DNA of 64,000 bases from assembly GCA_023935145.1 (NCBI GenBank), contig CM043697.1, positions 50,431,001 through 50,495,000 of the forward strand, written 5' to 3'. This document shows positions 1 through 11,639 of the stretch, in pieces; the stretch's first letter is position 1, and every line of letters begins with the position of its first letter. The position numbers were made by a program, and so were the translations under genes. The notes below the pieces were generated by a model, which saw only the letters and a program-made list of their open reading frames with translations, searched no databases and was not told where the DNA came from. Origin of the DNA: Bretschneidera sinensis. Its lineage: Eukaryota; Streptophyta; Magnoliopsida; Brassicales; Akaniaceae.

Positions 1-1063
1 GTTCAGGTCATATTATTTTATTGAATTCTCGAGCCGCATCAGGTTTGGATCAGGTCGGGTCAAATTTTTCCACCTCTATGAGTATACCATGAGGCTTGTA
101 TAGCAAATCTATGTTTAGTGTACAAGTATTTTCCTTCTTTTACCATTCCCACCCAAAAGACTTTAGAAAAACTAAAAGTTCACTTAAAAAGACCTAAGAG
201 AGTTTAATTTCATTGCTTGATCCCCTAATACTCAAAATATAAAAAAGAAATTTCATTTTGAATGAAAACCTACCTTGAACGAAAACATGCTATAACCATT
301 CGATACAGTTAAAATACTGATAAGGAGGTGTTCAAGTATCCATGCATTGTAACTCACATGCAGTTCATTTGTAAGTTTTCAGATGGAATTACCATTAGTA
401 GAAACATATAAAATATAACTATTAAACAGCTTAAAGAATTTGATTGGATAAAGTAGAATTCAGAGTTGGGACTAATTACGTATGGTCACCCAAGTTCAGC
501 CATCCATCTAAAGTTTTAGTGGGAATTTTACAATGCATATTCAGGCATCATTTATCATCTGCTAAAGAGGCTGGACCATTTACAGCCATGACTTTGCCCC
601 CAACAAGTTTGAATAAAGAGGCTGTGTACAACCAGCCCAGAACAACAGGCTTTCATGTTACATGTGAAGAAACAAATAAAGAAGTAATGCGGTTAGAAAC
701 CTCTATAATTAAAAGAAAACTACAAGAAGGCTTCACATAAGCTGGTGAATAATTTCTAGGATTTTACATACTTGTATCTAGGCCTGAGAGTTTGAGACAA
801 CTGAGTTACCCTGTGGTTAAGCTGGTGGACCCATGACCAGCAGTTAAACACGGTCTAGCTGCTCCAGATCTCAAGATTTTGCCCAAAACAGACTAAACAC
901 CCACTGGTACCACTAGAAAACATGAGTAATGATCTATCCTAAAAAAATTATTTAGCTGTAAATGCATCCACTTCTATAACTCTTTATCGTCCTTAGCTTC
1001 AGTCAACATGGTTCCCCCTAAAAGAATATAGAAAAAAAGTAAAGAACGGATTAAAGAACTTAC
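1..1063 (-). other. Downstream intron or unresolved 3' part of the FLK-like gene
   Basis: This stretch follows the exon 3 donor. No frame shows the expected FLK linker or a third KH domain. The bases near 1-70 (GGTTTGGATCAGGTCGGGTC) look like common intergenic or intronic plant repeat. The plus-strand frame at 444-740 has no recognisable motif and is not called. Confidence 0.4.
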
Positions 1064-1212
1064 TTGCATTTCAAATACTCCAACAACACTGCGATCAACC
1101 AAGAACTTTCGCAGATGACTAGCAATCAGTTCAACTGCCTTGTGAACACCCGCGGGCTCACCTTGTATCTCAACAACACTATCGTCTGGCAATGCAAAAA
1201 GCGGCAGGTTTT
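1064..1212 (-). CDS. FLK: FLK-like gene, coding exon 3
   Basis: This exon has 149 bases between the acceptor TTCCACAG (ending at 1213) and the donor GTAAGT starting at 1063. It encodes [16 protein letters not shown], the end of KH2, and [19 protein letters not shown]. The following intron runs left. The next FLK exon normally carries the Pro/Gln-rich linker and KH3; I did not recognise either in 1-1063. Confidence 0.87.
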
Positions 1213-4200
1213 CTGTGGAAAACCATTTCAATAGCATTAGAACAGCAATCAACATAATCTCGGATATTATAAAACTGAAACACTCACAAGCCACCATGCA
1301 ATATGACAAAAGCGTATATAGGGAAGGAGAACTCAAAAGTCATGCTAAAATCTTCAAGGATTACGATACAACTCAAGAATAATAACCAATGAAGAGACAG
1401 CACAAGCATATAAAGCAAATTCCCCAATACAAGCAACAGTCAAACACTTGCACATGGAACATGGTGTTTTGTAAGAAAACCTGTTCTAAGAACTCGAATG
1501 ATACAATTAGAAGCATCCTGAATAGACTTTATGGTGGATCCCTGTTTTCCAATCAAGCTTCCTGCTTGAGTATCGGCAACTAGAAGCCTCGTGATAACTG
1601 TGCCCCCTGCACCAGATGTAGCAAGAGCAGGATCACTGTCTACATCAACAATTTTTTTATGAACCATCAGCAAACCATCCATGGCAGGAGGAATTGGGGC
1701 ATCTGGCTCTTCTTTTGCAGAAACCATCACCTAGTAAAACCAAGACAAGCATTTAAGTATATCAATTCAAAGACATAATTAAATTCATATTATTGAGAAA
1801 CTGTCACTCTTCATGATATGAAATCACTTTTATCACACATTAATGGCACTCAGAAGCATACGTATTGTACCCTTGTTCATGTTGTGACCTTTACGATTCC
1901 TAATTCATTTTGCCATCTCAATCTTGGTATTAACAAAGTGATAAAGGAGTATAAAATAACTCAAATATACATTAATCCACCCCCCCAAAAAAAAAAAGAA
2001 AAAGAAAAAGAAAAAAAAGAGCAGAAAGAAACAAGGTGAGAATTAATAATGCAAAACAAAAATCTACAATCATGTAAATGACTCTTTTGCAAACTTATCG
2101 TATATTTAGCTACCAACAAACCAACTCTTTCTGTCATCAAGTTTTTGGTTTTCCATGTCTTCCTGAAGACGAACCTTGCACCAAGTAGAGCAATGGAAAA
2201 AAAGGTAAGGTTTTGAAGATGAGTTTGAACATGCACATCTGGGTATGTAAGTAAAAGATAGGGCGAGGATAAAGTATTGGAGGTAACATAATGTAAGACA
2301 GAAGAGGCAGTAACAAATAATGGACAAACTACAAGTATTAAGAGGTAAGAAAGAGAAAACACCACACAAGTGAAAAAAGAAAAGGATAGATGACCATAGA
2401 AAAAAAAAAGGAAACAGGTGAAACATATAAAAAAACTCTGATATTACAAGTCTACTGTGCATTTACGCTTCGCCCCCTAACTGTTGTGTTGGTTTCCAAA
2501 TTCATGGAAATCATCTAAAATATTTCTTCAGGAAAAACAATTCTTTAAAGCAGTATCTGATAATTCGTCTGCACAAGCATTTAAAAGAAAAGAAAAAAGT
2601 TTATTATGATTTTAGGCAGCCACTTAAATGAATCATATGAGATATCCTCCATACTTCAAGTTAAGATCTATCAAATATTGAATCTCCACAATAAATCAGT
2701 CATTACAACGATCTGCACACCATGTACAGCCCAAAGTTACCAAGATCCCTACCCCCCTTGGAATCTTAATCCGGATCCTACGTCCCAATTCATGGTACAT
2801 TCGCGGAAAGGATCCCTAAAATTGGCGATCCAAATTATTCTTAAGACTTTTAGCTAAGAAATTGATAAAAAAAATTCTAGACACAAGAAAGGAATAAGAG
2901 AATGCTCATATTATATTTTTAAATTTATGTTTTCTAATATTACGTTTATTGACTTTTTTTTATATGAAATATTATGTTTATTGACTTTACTATTTTGTCA
3001 AAACTCATTTTATCTTCTTAACTATTATTATGCACACAACTGTATTTAAATGGTACTCATATACATCTAATATCCTAATTTTATACATGCACTTATACAA
3101 AATAAACCATTTAAATCTACCCCCAACGTACCACCTATGGGGAGGGTAACATACCATGTTCCATTACCCGTACCACAAACTAGGGTGTACCAAGTTCGTG
3201 GTAACTATGGTACAGCCAAGGGTCATGTAAATAGGTAAATTTCAATAACAGTTCCAACACATAATTGACAGCAGTTAAAATCAGATTTTTCATATTAATA
3301 AATCACATGTATATTTTATTCATTTCAGTTAACCATATATACTAACAATTCAGATAAATAATATTTAATAAATATGAGAATAAAAAAGTCCAATTTTTCC
3401 ACAGTTTGTAAAAGCATTTTATACATATAAAATCTTATTGAGCTTAGAAACACTTGCTCGATTAGCTCATAATCTCAACTTAGTGTATAGGCCACATGAA
3501 TCCTTCGGCACCATTGAACTGTAACCAACCATTATATGAACACTAGGTAAGGTTTAGACCTAGAAACTGCATCTAAAACCACCAACTCCTCAACCAAACC
3601 TCACAAACAATGTCAACATAATTTCCAAATGACAAACTTAAAATTATTGTTACTTATCAAAAATAAATAAATCTTTGTGTTATCATTGAGGAAGCAATTT
3701 CAAATGCTCTAATAAAGTATAATGCATGGAGGCATAATTATACTAATATCTTAGTCATGTTTTGAATAAGCTGTATCACCATACTTTAGCTATTAGATTA
3801 TGCTTTTTAAGGAATCTTTTTAAAGAGAATTTCTAGATATCCTGCATCATTTTGATGGCAATTTTGAGATTTTTTTTCATTATAAGTTTAACAATGTGTG
3901 GCAAGACACCAATTGACCAAGTTCTGAAGTTACCAGATACAGTGCAAAGCTTCTTGGTACCAATGTCCGCACAGGGTATTTCCGATTGTTAAGTCAACAG
4001 AACTATTCAGCACTTGTAATGCTCAATGTTGACCCCTGCAATCCTGATCTTTGTTCTTCTAGTTTGAAGCCACTTTGGCATTGATTTGTTGCCTTTAAAT
4101 TTGAGGAGAACCTGCAAGCATTCATTTTGGTTATTGTGACAAAAGATGTTTTTTTTTCCTTCACATTTAACCTGTTATTTTGAGTTGATATTTAAGCTTC

Positions 4201-5331
4201 ATCTGTTATATTATCTTTTTATCTATTCCACCTTTTCGAAAGCATCTTTTGATTAAAGGTAGAAAAATTTAGTGCATATGAAATGCTTTGTCTCTTGTTA
4301 TTTATTTACTACACTTAGATTTTGTCTTCACTAGTTCTTATTTATTACTTCAGATTAATAATTCATGTTCCTTTTTTTTTCTCTTTTAAGGGGAAAAGAT
4401 GGTGGAAGATACATCACACGTTTAAGAGGCTCAACACCTCATACTACTTATATTCCATAGATATTATTAAAGATTGGGAAACTAGTTTTTTCTGGCCTTC
4501 TGGGAGTAATGTATAGGTTTCGGAATCAAGTTCATGCTAATCCAACAAAGTTCAATGTATTTGAGAGAACTACATAACCTCGCTGCCATTAAACCTATTG
4601 CAGTAACAATTTAGCATACAAGTGCTAGCACATCCAATGTATCAGAACCTAATTAAAAACTAACCAATTTTTTCATGGGTACATGAAATGACTACAAGGA
4701 AGATAATAAAACATGAATCATATGCTCTAATATGTCATGCACAAAATATCTTATTCTGATTCCTACATAAAATGCACATGTAGAGAGAAAAATATGGAAA
4801 ATAACTCACTGCTCTTTCTGAGGTCCCTGGAGGGCCATCAAGAATTTTAATCCGGGCCTTTGTTTCCTCAGTAATTTTCTTAATGTACTCCCCCTTGCGA
4901 CCGATGATACCACCAACCTTTTGCACAGGAACCAACATCCTGAAAACATTCTCTCCAGGCCAGCCCGGCCACCTCTTTGTTTCACCTCCTCTTGAATCAT
5001 TCTCAGATTCTTGTGTTTGCAAAGAATGATCCTTAGAAATATCTCCAGCATCATGTTCCTCTATATGTTGATCCTCGTGAATGTTAACCACATTAGGTTC
5101 ATTTACACGTGAATCCTCATGAATACCACCACCATTAGCTTCATCGGTATGTGAATCCTCAGGATTACAACCCATATTGGCTTCATCAATAATTAAGTTC
5201 TCAGGAATTAGGTTAGCATTAGGTTCATCAACATGCAAGTCCTCGGGGATAACACCAACAGTAGGTTCATCAATGTGCAAATCCTCATGAATACCACCCA
5301 TATTAGGTTGGCCAATATCTTCCTCAGCCAT
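1064..5331 (-). CDS. FLK: FLK-like KH-domain RNA-binding protein, 5' part (exons 1-3)
   Basis: The joined exons 5331-4810, 1730-1481 and 1212-1064 encode 307 residues and stay open at the last donor. Residues 1-21 lead into six 14-residue acidic repeats (22-105). The [17 protein letters not shown] block (from 119) opens KH1, with the RNA-binding GRKG loop at 144-147. KH1 ends in exon 2, which also starts KH2 with a GKQG loop; exon 3 finishes KH2 with [15 protein letters not shown]. The GWPG...ERAVMVS...KEEP order is that of Arabidopsis FLK, a nuclear RNA-binding protein of the autonomous flowering pathway that lowers FLC expression; PEPPER is the nearest alternative. The start at 5331 is chosen because residues upstream in the open frame are hydrophobic and intron-like, and a CAG acceptor lies 11 bases before it. 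Exon phases match and no stop interrupts the frame, so the visible part looks functional. The KH3 part is not seen in the window. Confidence 0.88.
1481..1730 (-). CDS. FLK: FLK-like gene, coding exon 2
   Basis: This exon has 250 bases. The acceptor is TTTACTAG (AG at 1732-1731) and the donor is GT at 1480-1479, in the context ACAG|GTTTTC. It encodes the [16 protein letters not shown] linker and the first half of KH2 with AGSLIGKQG. It ends in phase 1, and the spare G completes a Glu codon with the first bases of exon 3. Confidence 0.88.
1731..4809 (-). other. Large intron of the FLK-like gene
   Basis: This 3.1-kb intron lies between exons 1 and 2 with GTGAGT and TTTACTAG ends. It is AT-rich, with an A/G tract at about 1981-2036 and a cluster of GTACC/GGTAC inverted repeats at 3128-3213 (separate entry). 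I see no convincing coding sequence; the reading frames inside it are short and lack known motifs. Confidence 0.75.
3128..3213. repeat. Inverted-repeat cluster in intron 1
   Basis: GTACCAC, GGGTAA...TTACCC and TACCACAAACT...AGTTCGTGGTA motifs are arranged so that several overlapping hairpins can form. The best is 3171-3203, with 14-nt arms and two mismatches. The stretch is GC-richer than its surroundings. It could be the core of a small foldback element or MITE; no terminal repeats with target duplications were recognised. Confidence 0.45.
4810..5331 (-). CDS. FLK: FLK-like gene, coding exon 1
   Basis: This exon has 522 bases or 174 whole codons, from ATG at 5331 to GAAAGAGCA, followed by the donor GTGAGT starting at 4809. 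It holds the acidic 14-residue repeats and most of KH1, including the GRKG loop. The phase-0 end fits exon 2, which starts with GTG and continues the conserved ERAVMVS motif across the junction. Confidence 0.88.
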
Positions 5332-6640
5332 ATGAAATATTTCTGGGCAACAGAACCAACAGAAGCAAATAAACAAGCATCCAAAGCAAACATATCCAAC
5401 ACAAAAACACATAAGAAAAGAAAAAACATAAAGAAAGATCACGCCATGCAAAGTTCCTACCAATTTGAAACCTTAAAAATCCATAGAAAAATGAAACATC
5501 AAAATAATTTACTCCACCAATAATATCTTAAGAACATATCATTTCCTTATCATGATAAAACATAGTCCTGTGTCGCATGCCATATTGAAAGAGAAAATAG
5601 CAGCCAGTACCAATATCTTATGCGCTTCCTAACTTGCATCTAAATCACAGTGGAAAAAATCAATATATCAGTTATTTTTTTAATAAACCTATATATCAGT
5701 TATTGTCTCACAAAATAATGAGAAAACAACAGGGAAGGCAATGTCCCGAACAAAATGAAGCAAGAAACCACAATAATGCTACCAGACAAGTCAAATCATC
5801 AGACCTTCCAGAGTTGCGAATGGCATGATATCATAAACCTAATTAAACAAAGTTCAAACCAGCTTGCCAAAAACCAACAAGCGCAAAAGACCCTATAAAA
5901 CGCCAACAGCATACCACCAATAAGCGCAACACAGGAAAAGCAATAATAGTATATAGAATATAAACCGCAGTCCGGTTGCCGAGAAAGCCCCTCATGGGAA
6001 TAAATTACTGTCCAACACTTTCAGCTGTTTACTTGCGAAAAAAAATGAAGAAGAGAGAAAGACCCGATTCAATTTAGCGAATAACTGAACAAATTAAGGG
6101 TAGATTTTACCTGACTCAATAAATTTTTCATTTTCTTACTGAACAAATAAATAAAAGAAGTGCACAAGTATTACCAAAGATCGCCATTTATTTTCCTTTC
6201 CTACGCTCGAGTTCACAATTAACCAAACATGGGGTAAGAGTAACAACCAACAACTGACCAAAAAACTTTCGAATGTGGCGCAAACAAAACCCTAAAATCC
6301 CAGAACCAGCAAAGATATTTCAAGAAAGTTGCATAAGAAGCTTTGGGCATTAAAGTTTTAGCATATTTTGAAATCCATACGGATCAATCAAAAAATATTC
6401 TAGATAGAACTAAAGGGAACAAAATTACAAAAGTAACAAAATCAACCAATTATATACAAAAATAACGCAAACAATTTGTAAACAAATTAAAAGGGAATCC
6501 TGAGTCGCATTTACTTACAGAAATTTTATTATGAAATCTTCTGGCAGAAAAGAGCGTGCGCAGTGAATAAGCGGTATAAGAAATGGAGGCTGTGACACAA
6601 TATGGTTGGACAAAGCGAAGAGGTTTTTGAAGGGAAGAAG
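5332..6640 (-). promoter_or_regulatory. Probable 5' UTR with leader intron, FLK-like gene
   Basis: Upstream of the ATG there is an acceptor TTGCCCAG ending at 5343, leaving 11 bases of leader. A good donor (CTG|GTAAGT pattern, GT at 6518-6517) lies about 1.2 kb upstream. The bases from 6519 to about 6640 on the minus strand are pyrimidine-rich with CTTCTTCCC-type motifs, typical of a plant leader exon. The transcription start is inferred near 6640; no clear TATA box was chosen. Leader introns are common in this gene family. Confidence 0.45.
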
Positions 6641-7592
6641 TGAATTTTAAAATTTACATTTTAGTCCTTATGAATGGTTAGAGTTCGCCTTTCTTACTCG
6701 AGTTCTGGGTAGCCAATCAGTTATTGACACGTCATTAACCCAAGTTTTTGTTTTTTCTTTAAAGGAAGGTGAGTGATTAATACTAAAAGAATTTATGAAA
6801 TGAATTTTAGTTTTTATAAACACAAACTAAGTCAAACAAAAATGGTTCATAAAATTATTTTTGTTTCTAAAAGTTGAATTTGTTTTTAAAAATTCTTTTC
6901 ATTATTATTTTACCAAAAATTAAAAAATTTATAATATCACTATTATTTTATCATAAATCATTTTAAAAATTATAAATTAAAATATAAATCATTTTTATTA
7001 TTAGGTCAAACCAGACTTAAAAACTGTTTTCACTATTGTTTCATCAAACACTAAATAATTTGTAACTTCATTATTATTTTACCATAAATCTATAAACTAT
7101 TTCAATTTTAGATATTTTAGTACTTTTCAATTTCCTTTTTGTTTTTAGTTCATTACTTTTTATTTTTTATGAAAACTTTTAATTAGATTGTTATTATTTT
7201 TTTATATACTTTTTGAAATAAAAAATAAGGTTAATTAGTTGAGGCCGTGAGAGGCTTTGGGAGAATATAAATAAGCAAATTGTGCTTTCTTTACCCTAAG
7301 TTAAACATTTGAACATCTTTTTTCAAAGTATCTAGGGTCTGTGGTGTGAGTGGTCTTTCGCTTACAGTATGTTTGGAATTAAATAAAATTAAAATTCGAC
7401 TGATTAAAAAATCATTTAGAAATTATTTGAAAAAAAAAAGAATTCATTTAAAACTGAATTGAAATGAAATTTTGTGTGTGACTTTCTTATATTAAATTAT
7501 TGAATTTTCACACTTAAAATGTTTTTTTTTTTTAATGATGGAGTCAAGAAGAAAACACCAGAAAAAAAATCACCAAAAAATGACATGAAAGA
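6641..7592. other. AT-rich intergenic region
   Basis: This region upstream of the FLK-like gene is mostly poly-A/T tracts and has no frame with a recognisable motif. It presumably includes the promoter of the gene, but no element can be assigned with confidence. Confidence 0.5.
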
Positions 7593-8178
7593 TTAAAGTT
7601 TCCAAAGTGAAAAGGAATCGACCCTTCCTTGGGTCTCCCACATTGAGACATAAGCAGCAGCTAGTCTATGACTTTGATGGAGAGGATTTGGTTGTTTCTC
7701 GTCAAATTTAATCTCGTTCCTGTGCTCCCAGATGGCACATAGAATACAACATGATAGCACCACATCATTCATGCTTTTCATTTTGTGTGATTCAGTTATA
7801 AATTCTATCATTTGATCAAATATATACAAAGTTAACTTAATTCCATAGTAAATGAATTTCATAAATGCTTTTAAAACATGACAATGTATAGAATTATAAA
7901 TGGATTTCATAAAATTTATGGACTTCCTTTATTCCAAACATACACCCAATTGCTTTGTGAAATTGGTCCACGTAAGGTGAGGACTGTGATGTGGATAAAT
8001 TGCGCAATTTTTTAGCATAATCTCTGGTCCCTCCAAGGAAAAAATATTGGCTTTGCCCTCGGCAGCGATGCAGAGGGAACGAGAGAGAAGTTGGATCTTT
8101 GTTGTCCAAGAAAGAGAAAGGTTTTTGCCTAAGAAAATAAGGGGTAATAAGGTCTTTTCGTATTAAAATGTGGTGCAC
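7593..8178 (-). pseudogene. Weak LINE-type reverse transcriptase/RNase H remnant
   Basis: Two minus-strand frames (7910-7593 and 8178-7894) meet here. The left one contains SCCILCAIWEHRNEIKFDEK and a following LAAAYV segment. That pattern of W..RN.I.F resembles the region between the zinc-binding and RNase H domains of plant non-LTR retrotransposons. The right frame has no motif I know. There is no poly-A tail or target duplication that I can define. A short unrelated open frame is possible. Confidence 0.3.
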
Positions 8179-9039
8179 ATGTGATACACATATGTGCTCT
8201 AGTCTTCAATTCAACAAAAATATCATCAAAAATGTCTATTGGAAAGATCCCTAAAATACATGAGTAAATTGATCGTTTTAAAAATGAAATGGGGAGAATT
8301 GAAAGGGGGGTAAAACATAAAAGTGTTTGATGATAATAATCCTAAGAAAGATTTAGCGAATCCTTTTAATAATGAAATGCCAAGAGAACTTGTGAAAAGT
8401 ACAATTGTTTGAATGGGGTTAAAAACTTTTAATCTTAGTAACTAATAGTGGGAACATAATCTTATTTTAAATATTAAAGTTTAATTGGTAAAAAAAATTC
8501 TTTTAAGTAACTATTTATAAGATTGAAATAATAATTAGAGCTTAAATGGTGATTAATGATAACCATTACAGAAAGAAGGATGACTAATCACTAGTTTTAA
8601 TAAATTTCATATTGTTTTGAGTGTCTGAAGTAATGGGGATGCATAAAATGAACTTTACCTATATAAACATAGAAATGGTGCCGCTTCTAACAAGATTTTG
8701 AGTTTATTATTGCAAATGTTTATGAAACCAAGAGAGAGCACATGTCAAATTATTGCTAACTAGGATCGATGAAAGACTTCAAATCCAAGTGGGCCTAAAA
8801 TGTAGTTAGAAAAGGTTTCATTGTTTCATTATACATGATTCTCCTTTCCATGAGTCATTGCCCCACAAAAGACCTATTCATGGAGTATATGAGCAATCCT
8901 TTCTCCCTTTAAGAAACATCGAGCTAAAACACTTATGCGTGTAAGCGAGTTAGAATTGAAGAAGGCGAGGATGCTACAACAATATACAATTATATTATTG
9001 GCTTTGAGTATAAACTCAATATATCATGTACCATACACA

Positions 9040-9041
<2 letters not shown>
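8179..9041. other. Intergenic, nothing recognised
   Basis: AT-rich sequence without a supported gene, RNA or repeat boundary. Confidence 0.5.
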
Positions 9042-9094
<53 letters not shown>

Positions 9095-9098
9095 CACA
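9042..9098. repeat. Compound microsatellite (AT)n-(CA)n
   Basis: An uninterrupted AT dinucleotide run from 9042 to about 9084 is followed directly by a GACACA... run to 9098. Just downstream, 9113-9127 holds the CGTGCTACGCACG near-palindrome. Confidence 0.95.
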
Positions 9099-9823
9099 TA
9101 CTAGTAATAACTTCGTGCTACGCACGTGTTATGTCGTTGTGAAGTTTTCTATTCTTGTTGACCATTTTGCTTTTGTTAAATTTTTAACAATAAAAACTCT
9201 TTTCTTTTTCTTTTTCTTTTTCTCCTAACTCTTTGAGTTCTTAGACTATGAAAAAGCAGTAGCTAAGTGTTCAATTTGAACAAGTGATATTGTTTTAATT
9301 TACTTTGTTGATATCAAAAATCTGCCAGACGAGCTCAAGGACCCCTTCATCCATGAAAAACACATAAATTAGAAAGTCCCCAAGGACACCATGCCTAAGT
9401 TGGTAAAATCTAAAAGAAAATTAGAGAATGAAAAATGTTAGAAAATTGTGTGATACCTGTGAGGTGGTAAGAACCCTTTTTCATATAATGCTTTGGAGTA
9501 GAGTTCGTTTAAGAAAGTAACTCAAAGGTGAGTGTTCTTGTATAATTAGGATTTCTATTGACTAGGATTTAGGAATGAAATTATTGTTCACCCTTTCCAT
9601 GTGTAACCATATTATTAGTTGTACTTTTTGGCCTGTGGGCTTACCCTGGGGTCCACATGTCGCCATCTGATTAGTAGAAAAAAATTACCGCGCATCATAT
9701 GCCCCCCACTTCCTTAAGCGAATTTTATTCGTTTAAGGAACCAATCTTAAATTTATATGTCTTCATGATTCATTAGTTAAGAAGGTATCGAGGCAAGTGG
9801 GTCCTCGGGATTTTTAAGGAAAA
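9099..9823. other. Repeat-derived DNA with a possible LTR edge at 9697
   Basis: No gene is seen. On the minus strand, AAGTGGGGGGCAT (plus 9699-9711) looks like a polypurine tract, and the next bases read TGATGCGCGG, a possible LTR start at 9697. The partner LTR was not found, so the boundary is tentative. Confidence 0.3.
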
Positions 9824-10470
9824 ATGGTCGATGAGGTGAAAAGCTCTAGGAATTATCTTTGGACTTTAGAAAAAAAAGTTACCGAAGAGTTGAAATGCTC
9901 AGAGCATTATCCTCGAGCTTTTGAAGGAAAAATGACCAAGGAAGTGAAATGCTCAAGGCATTGTCCTTTGACTTTTAAAGGAAAAATAACCAAGAATATG
10001 AAATGCTTAAGGCATTTTCCTCGGGCATCTGAAGAGAAAAATGACCGAGGAGATGAAATGCTCGGTGCATTGTTCTTGGGCTTCTAAATGAAAAAATGGT
10101 CGATGAGGTGAAATGCTCGGGGCATTATCCTTAGGCTTCTAAAGGAAAAATGGTAGAGGATGTGAAATGTTCGGAGCATTATCCTTGGGCTTCTGAAGAA
10201 AAAAAATGACCAAGGGTGAGAGGTGATCGGGGCACTCTCCTCGAGATTTTGTTGGAAAAATGGCTGAAGGTGAAAAGTGCTTGAGGAACTTCTCTCGAGC
10301 ATTTTACTGAAAAAGTGTTGAAGGTGAGAGGTACTCCAGACATTCTCCTTGGGTTTTTGCTAGAAAAATGTGCCGAGGGTAAGAATTACTCGGGGTAATT
10401 CCCTAGGGCTTCCAATTGAAAAAAGTTTTGAGGGTGAAAAATGTTTGAGGCATTCTCCTCTGGCTTTCTT
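9824..10470. repeat. Tandem repeat, about 54-bp unit
   Basis: About 12 diverged copies carry the core GAAAAATGACCGAGGAGGTG followed by AAATGCTCGGGGCATT and CCTCGGGCTT. The first copies repeat every 54-55 bases (AAATGCTC ends at 9900, 9954, 10008 and 10063). Because 54 is a multiple of 3, a frame stays open on the plus strand as an 18-residue repeat from 9824 to 10087. That is a by-product of the unit length, not evidence for a protein. Later copies drift and lose the frame. Confidence 0.85.
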
Positions 10471-10669
10471 AGACTTAGGAGCTTGTCCAAGCCTTTACAC
10501 ATGAGAACGTGTTAGTCCTTGATCCTTTAGAGTGATCAATTCTAAGGCGAGATACCCTCGAAAGGGAGAAAGTCCCATGGTTGGTTGTTATATCACTCTT
10601 TGAGCCTAGATATACCTAAGTCTTTGACGCCTCGAGAGTGAGGGCTTATACATCTGAGATGAGGTCTTG

Positions 10670-11000
10670 TTGGGTCGAAGAAGATAACTTTGGGGCTTCG
10701 AAGACGACAACTTTAGTGCATCAATGGCTAAAGGCTTTCAAGGTATAAATGGAAATGACTTTGGGGTGTCGAAGACGATGGATTTGGTGCGTCGGTGATG
10801 AAGGCTTTAGTGTGTCAATAGTTGATGACTTTGGGGTGTGAGTGACGATGGCTTTGGTGTATCGAAAACAACAAATTTGGTGCATCGGAGATGATGACTT
10901 TATTGCATCGAAGATGAAGGATTTAGTGTGTCAATGAAGACGGCTTTGGGCCATTGGTGATGATGGCTTTGGCGAATTAATAGGTGATGGATTTGGTGTT
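10670..11000. repeat. Tandem repeat, 23-24-bp unit
   Basis: About 13 degenerate copies of a unit like GATGACTTTGGTGTGTCGAAG. Copies differ mainly in the last third. It resembles in composition the 24-bp array at 15355-16090, suggesting both come from related element tails. Confidence 0.75.
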
Positions 11001-11639
11001 CTCAACTTGATGTTTGGATGAAAATCCTACCAATTATTTATTTTTTTTTCTTTATAACCTTAATTGACTTTTGCCCCCCCTCCAGCATAGGTTTCATAGG
11101 TGGTTTTGATCTTTGGATTTTTTTAGAGGCAGTGCTTATAATAGTGTAATTTGTATGAAAACTTGATAATATATGAAATAAAGAAAGATCATATCTGATT
11201 GTCAATAGTTGCGATGTTTTTTGGTTGTTTCACCTTCGCTAGCTCAAGTTTGGAGCATGTTTGAGGCTATTTGGAAGAGAAATGATGATTTTTTTCCTTG
11301 ATTGTTTGCAAGAAAATTGTCTGTAGAAGTCAAATTTTGAAATTTTAATATCAGTTCTAAAAAGAGAAGGTTAGTAAACATTGGGAACTGATTTAGTCAA
11401 GTTTGAAACTGAGCTTGAAGTGGATGAACCAATTGGTCAAGGAGATGGTTTGTGAATAAACTCATCTGTTAAAGCATAATCTCAAAATTCTAAGTTCGGA
11501 TTTGAAAAGGGAACACCAAAAACCTTTAAGAATCAGTTTTGTTGAGTATGAAACAAAGTCTGAAGTAGCTAAACCAGTTGGTCAAAGAGGTGAATTGAGC
11601 GATCAAACCTGGTTAAACTAATTGGTTTGAGTAAAGAAG
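11001..11639. other. Non-coding repeat-derived DNA
   Basis: No gene is seen. A C-run (GCCCCCCCTCC, 11073-11083) may be the complement of a polypurine tract. Short phrases such as TTGGTCAA are repeated at about 11431-11655. Confidence 0.4.

Noticed and set aside
444..740. 98-residue plus-strand frame
   Set aside because: No motif, antisense to the FLK-like gene, composition like non-coding DNA.
9111..9130. Helitron end or SINE boundary at CGTGCTACGCACG
   Set aside because: A lone short near-palindrome next to a microsatellite; no CTRR end or other terminus could be defined.
9824..10087. Open frame with an 18-residue repeat as a gene
   Set aside because: The frame is open only because the tandem unit is 54 bp; no known domain, and the repeat continues beyond the frame.
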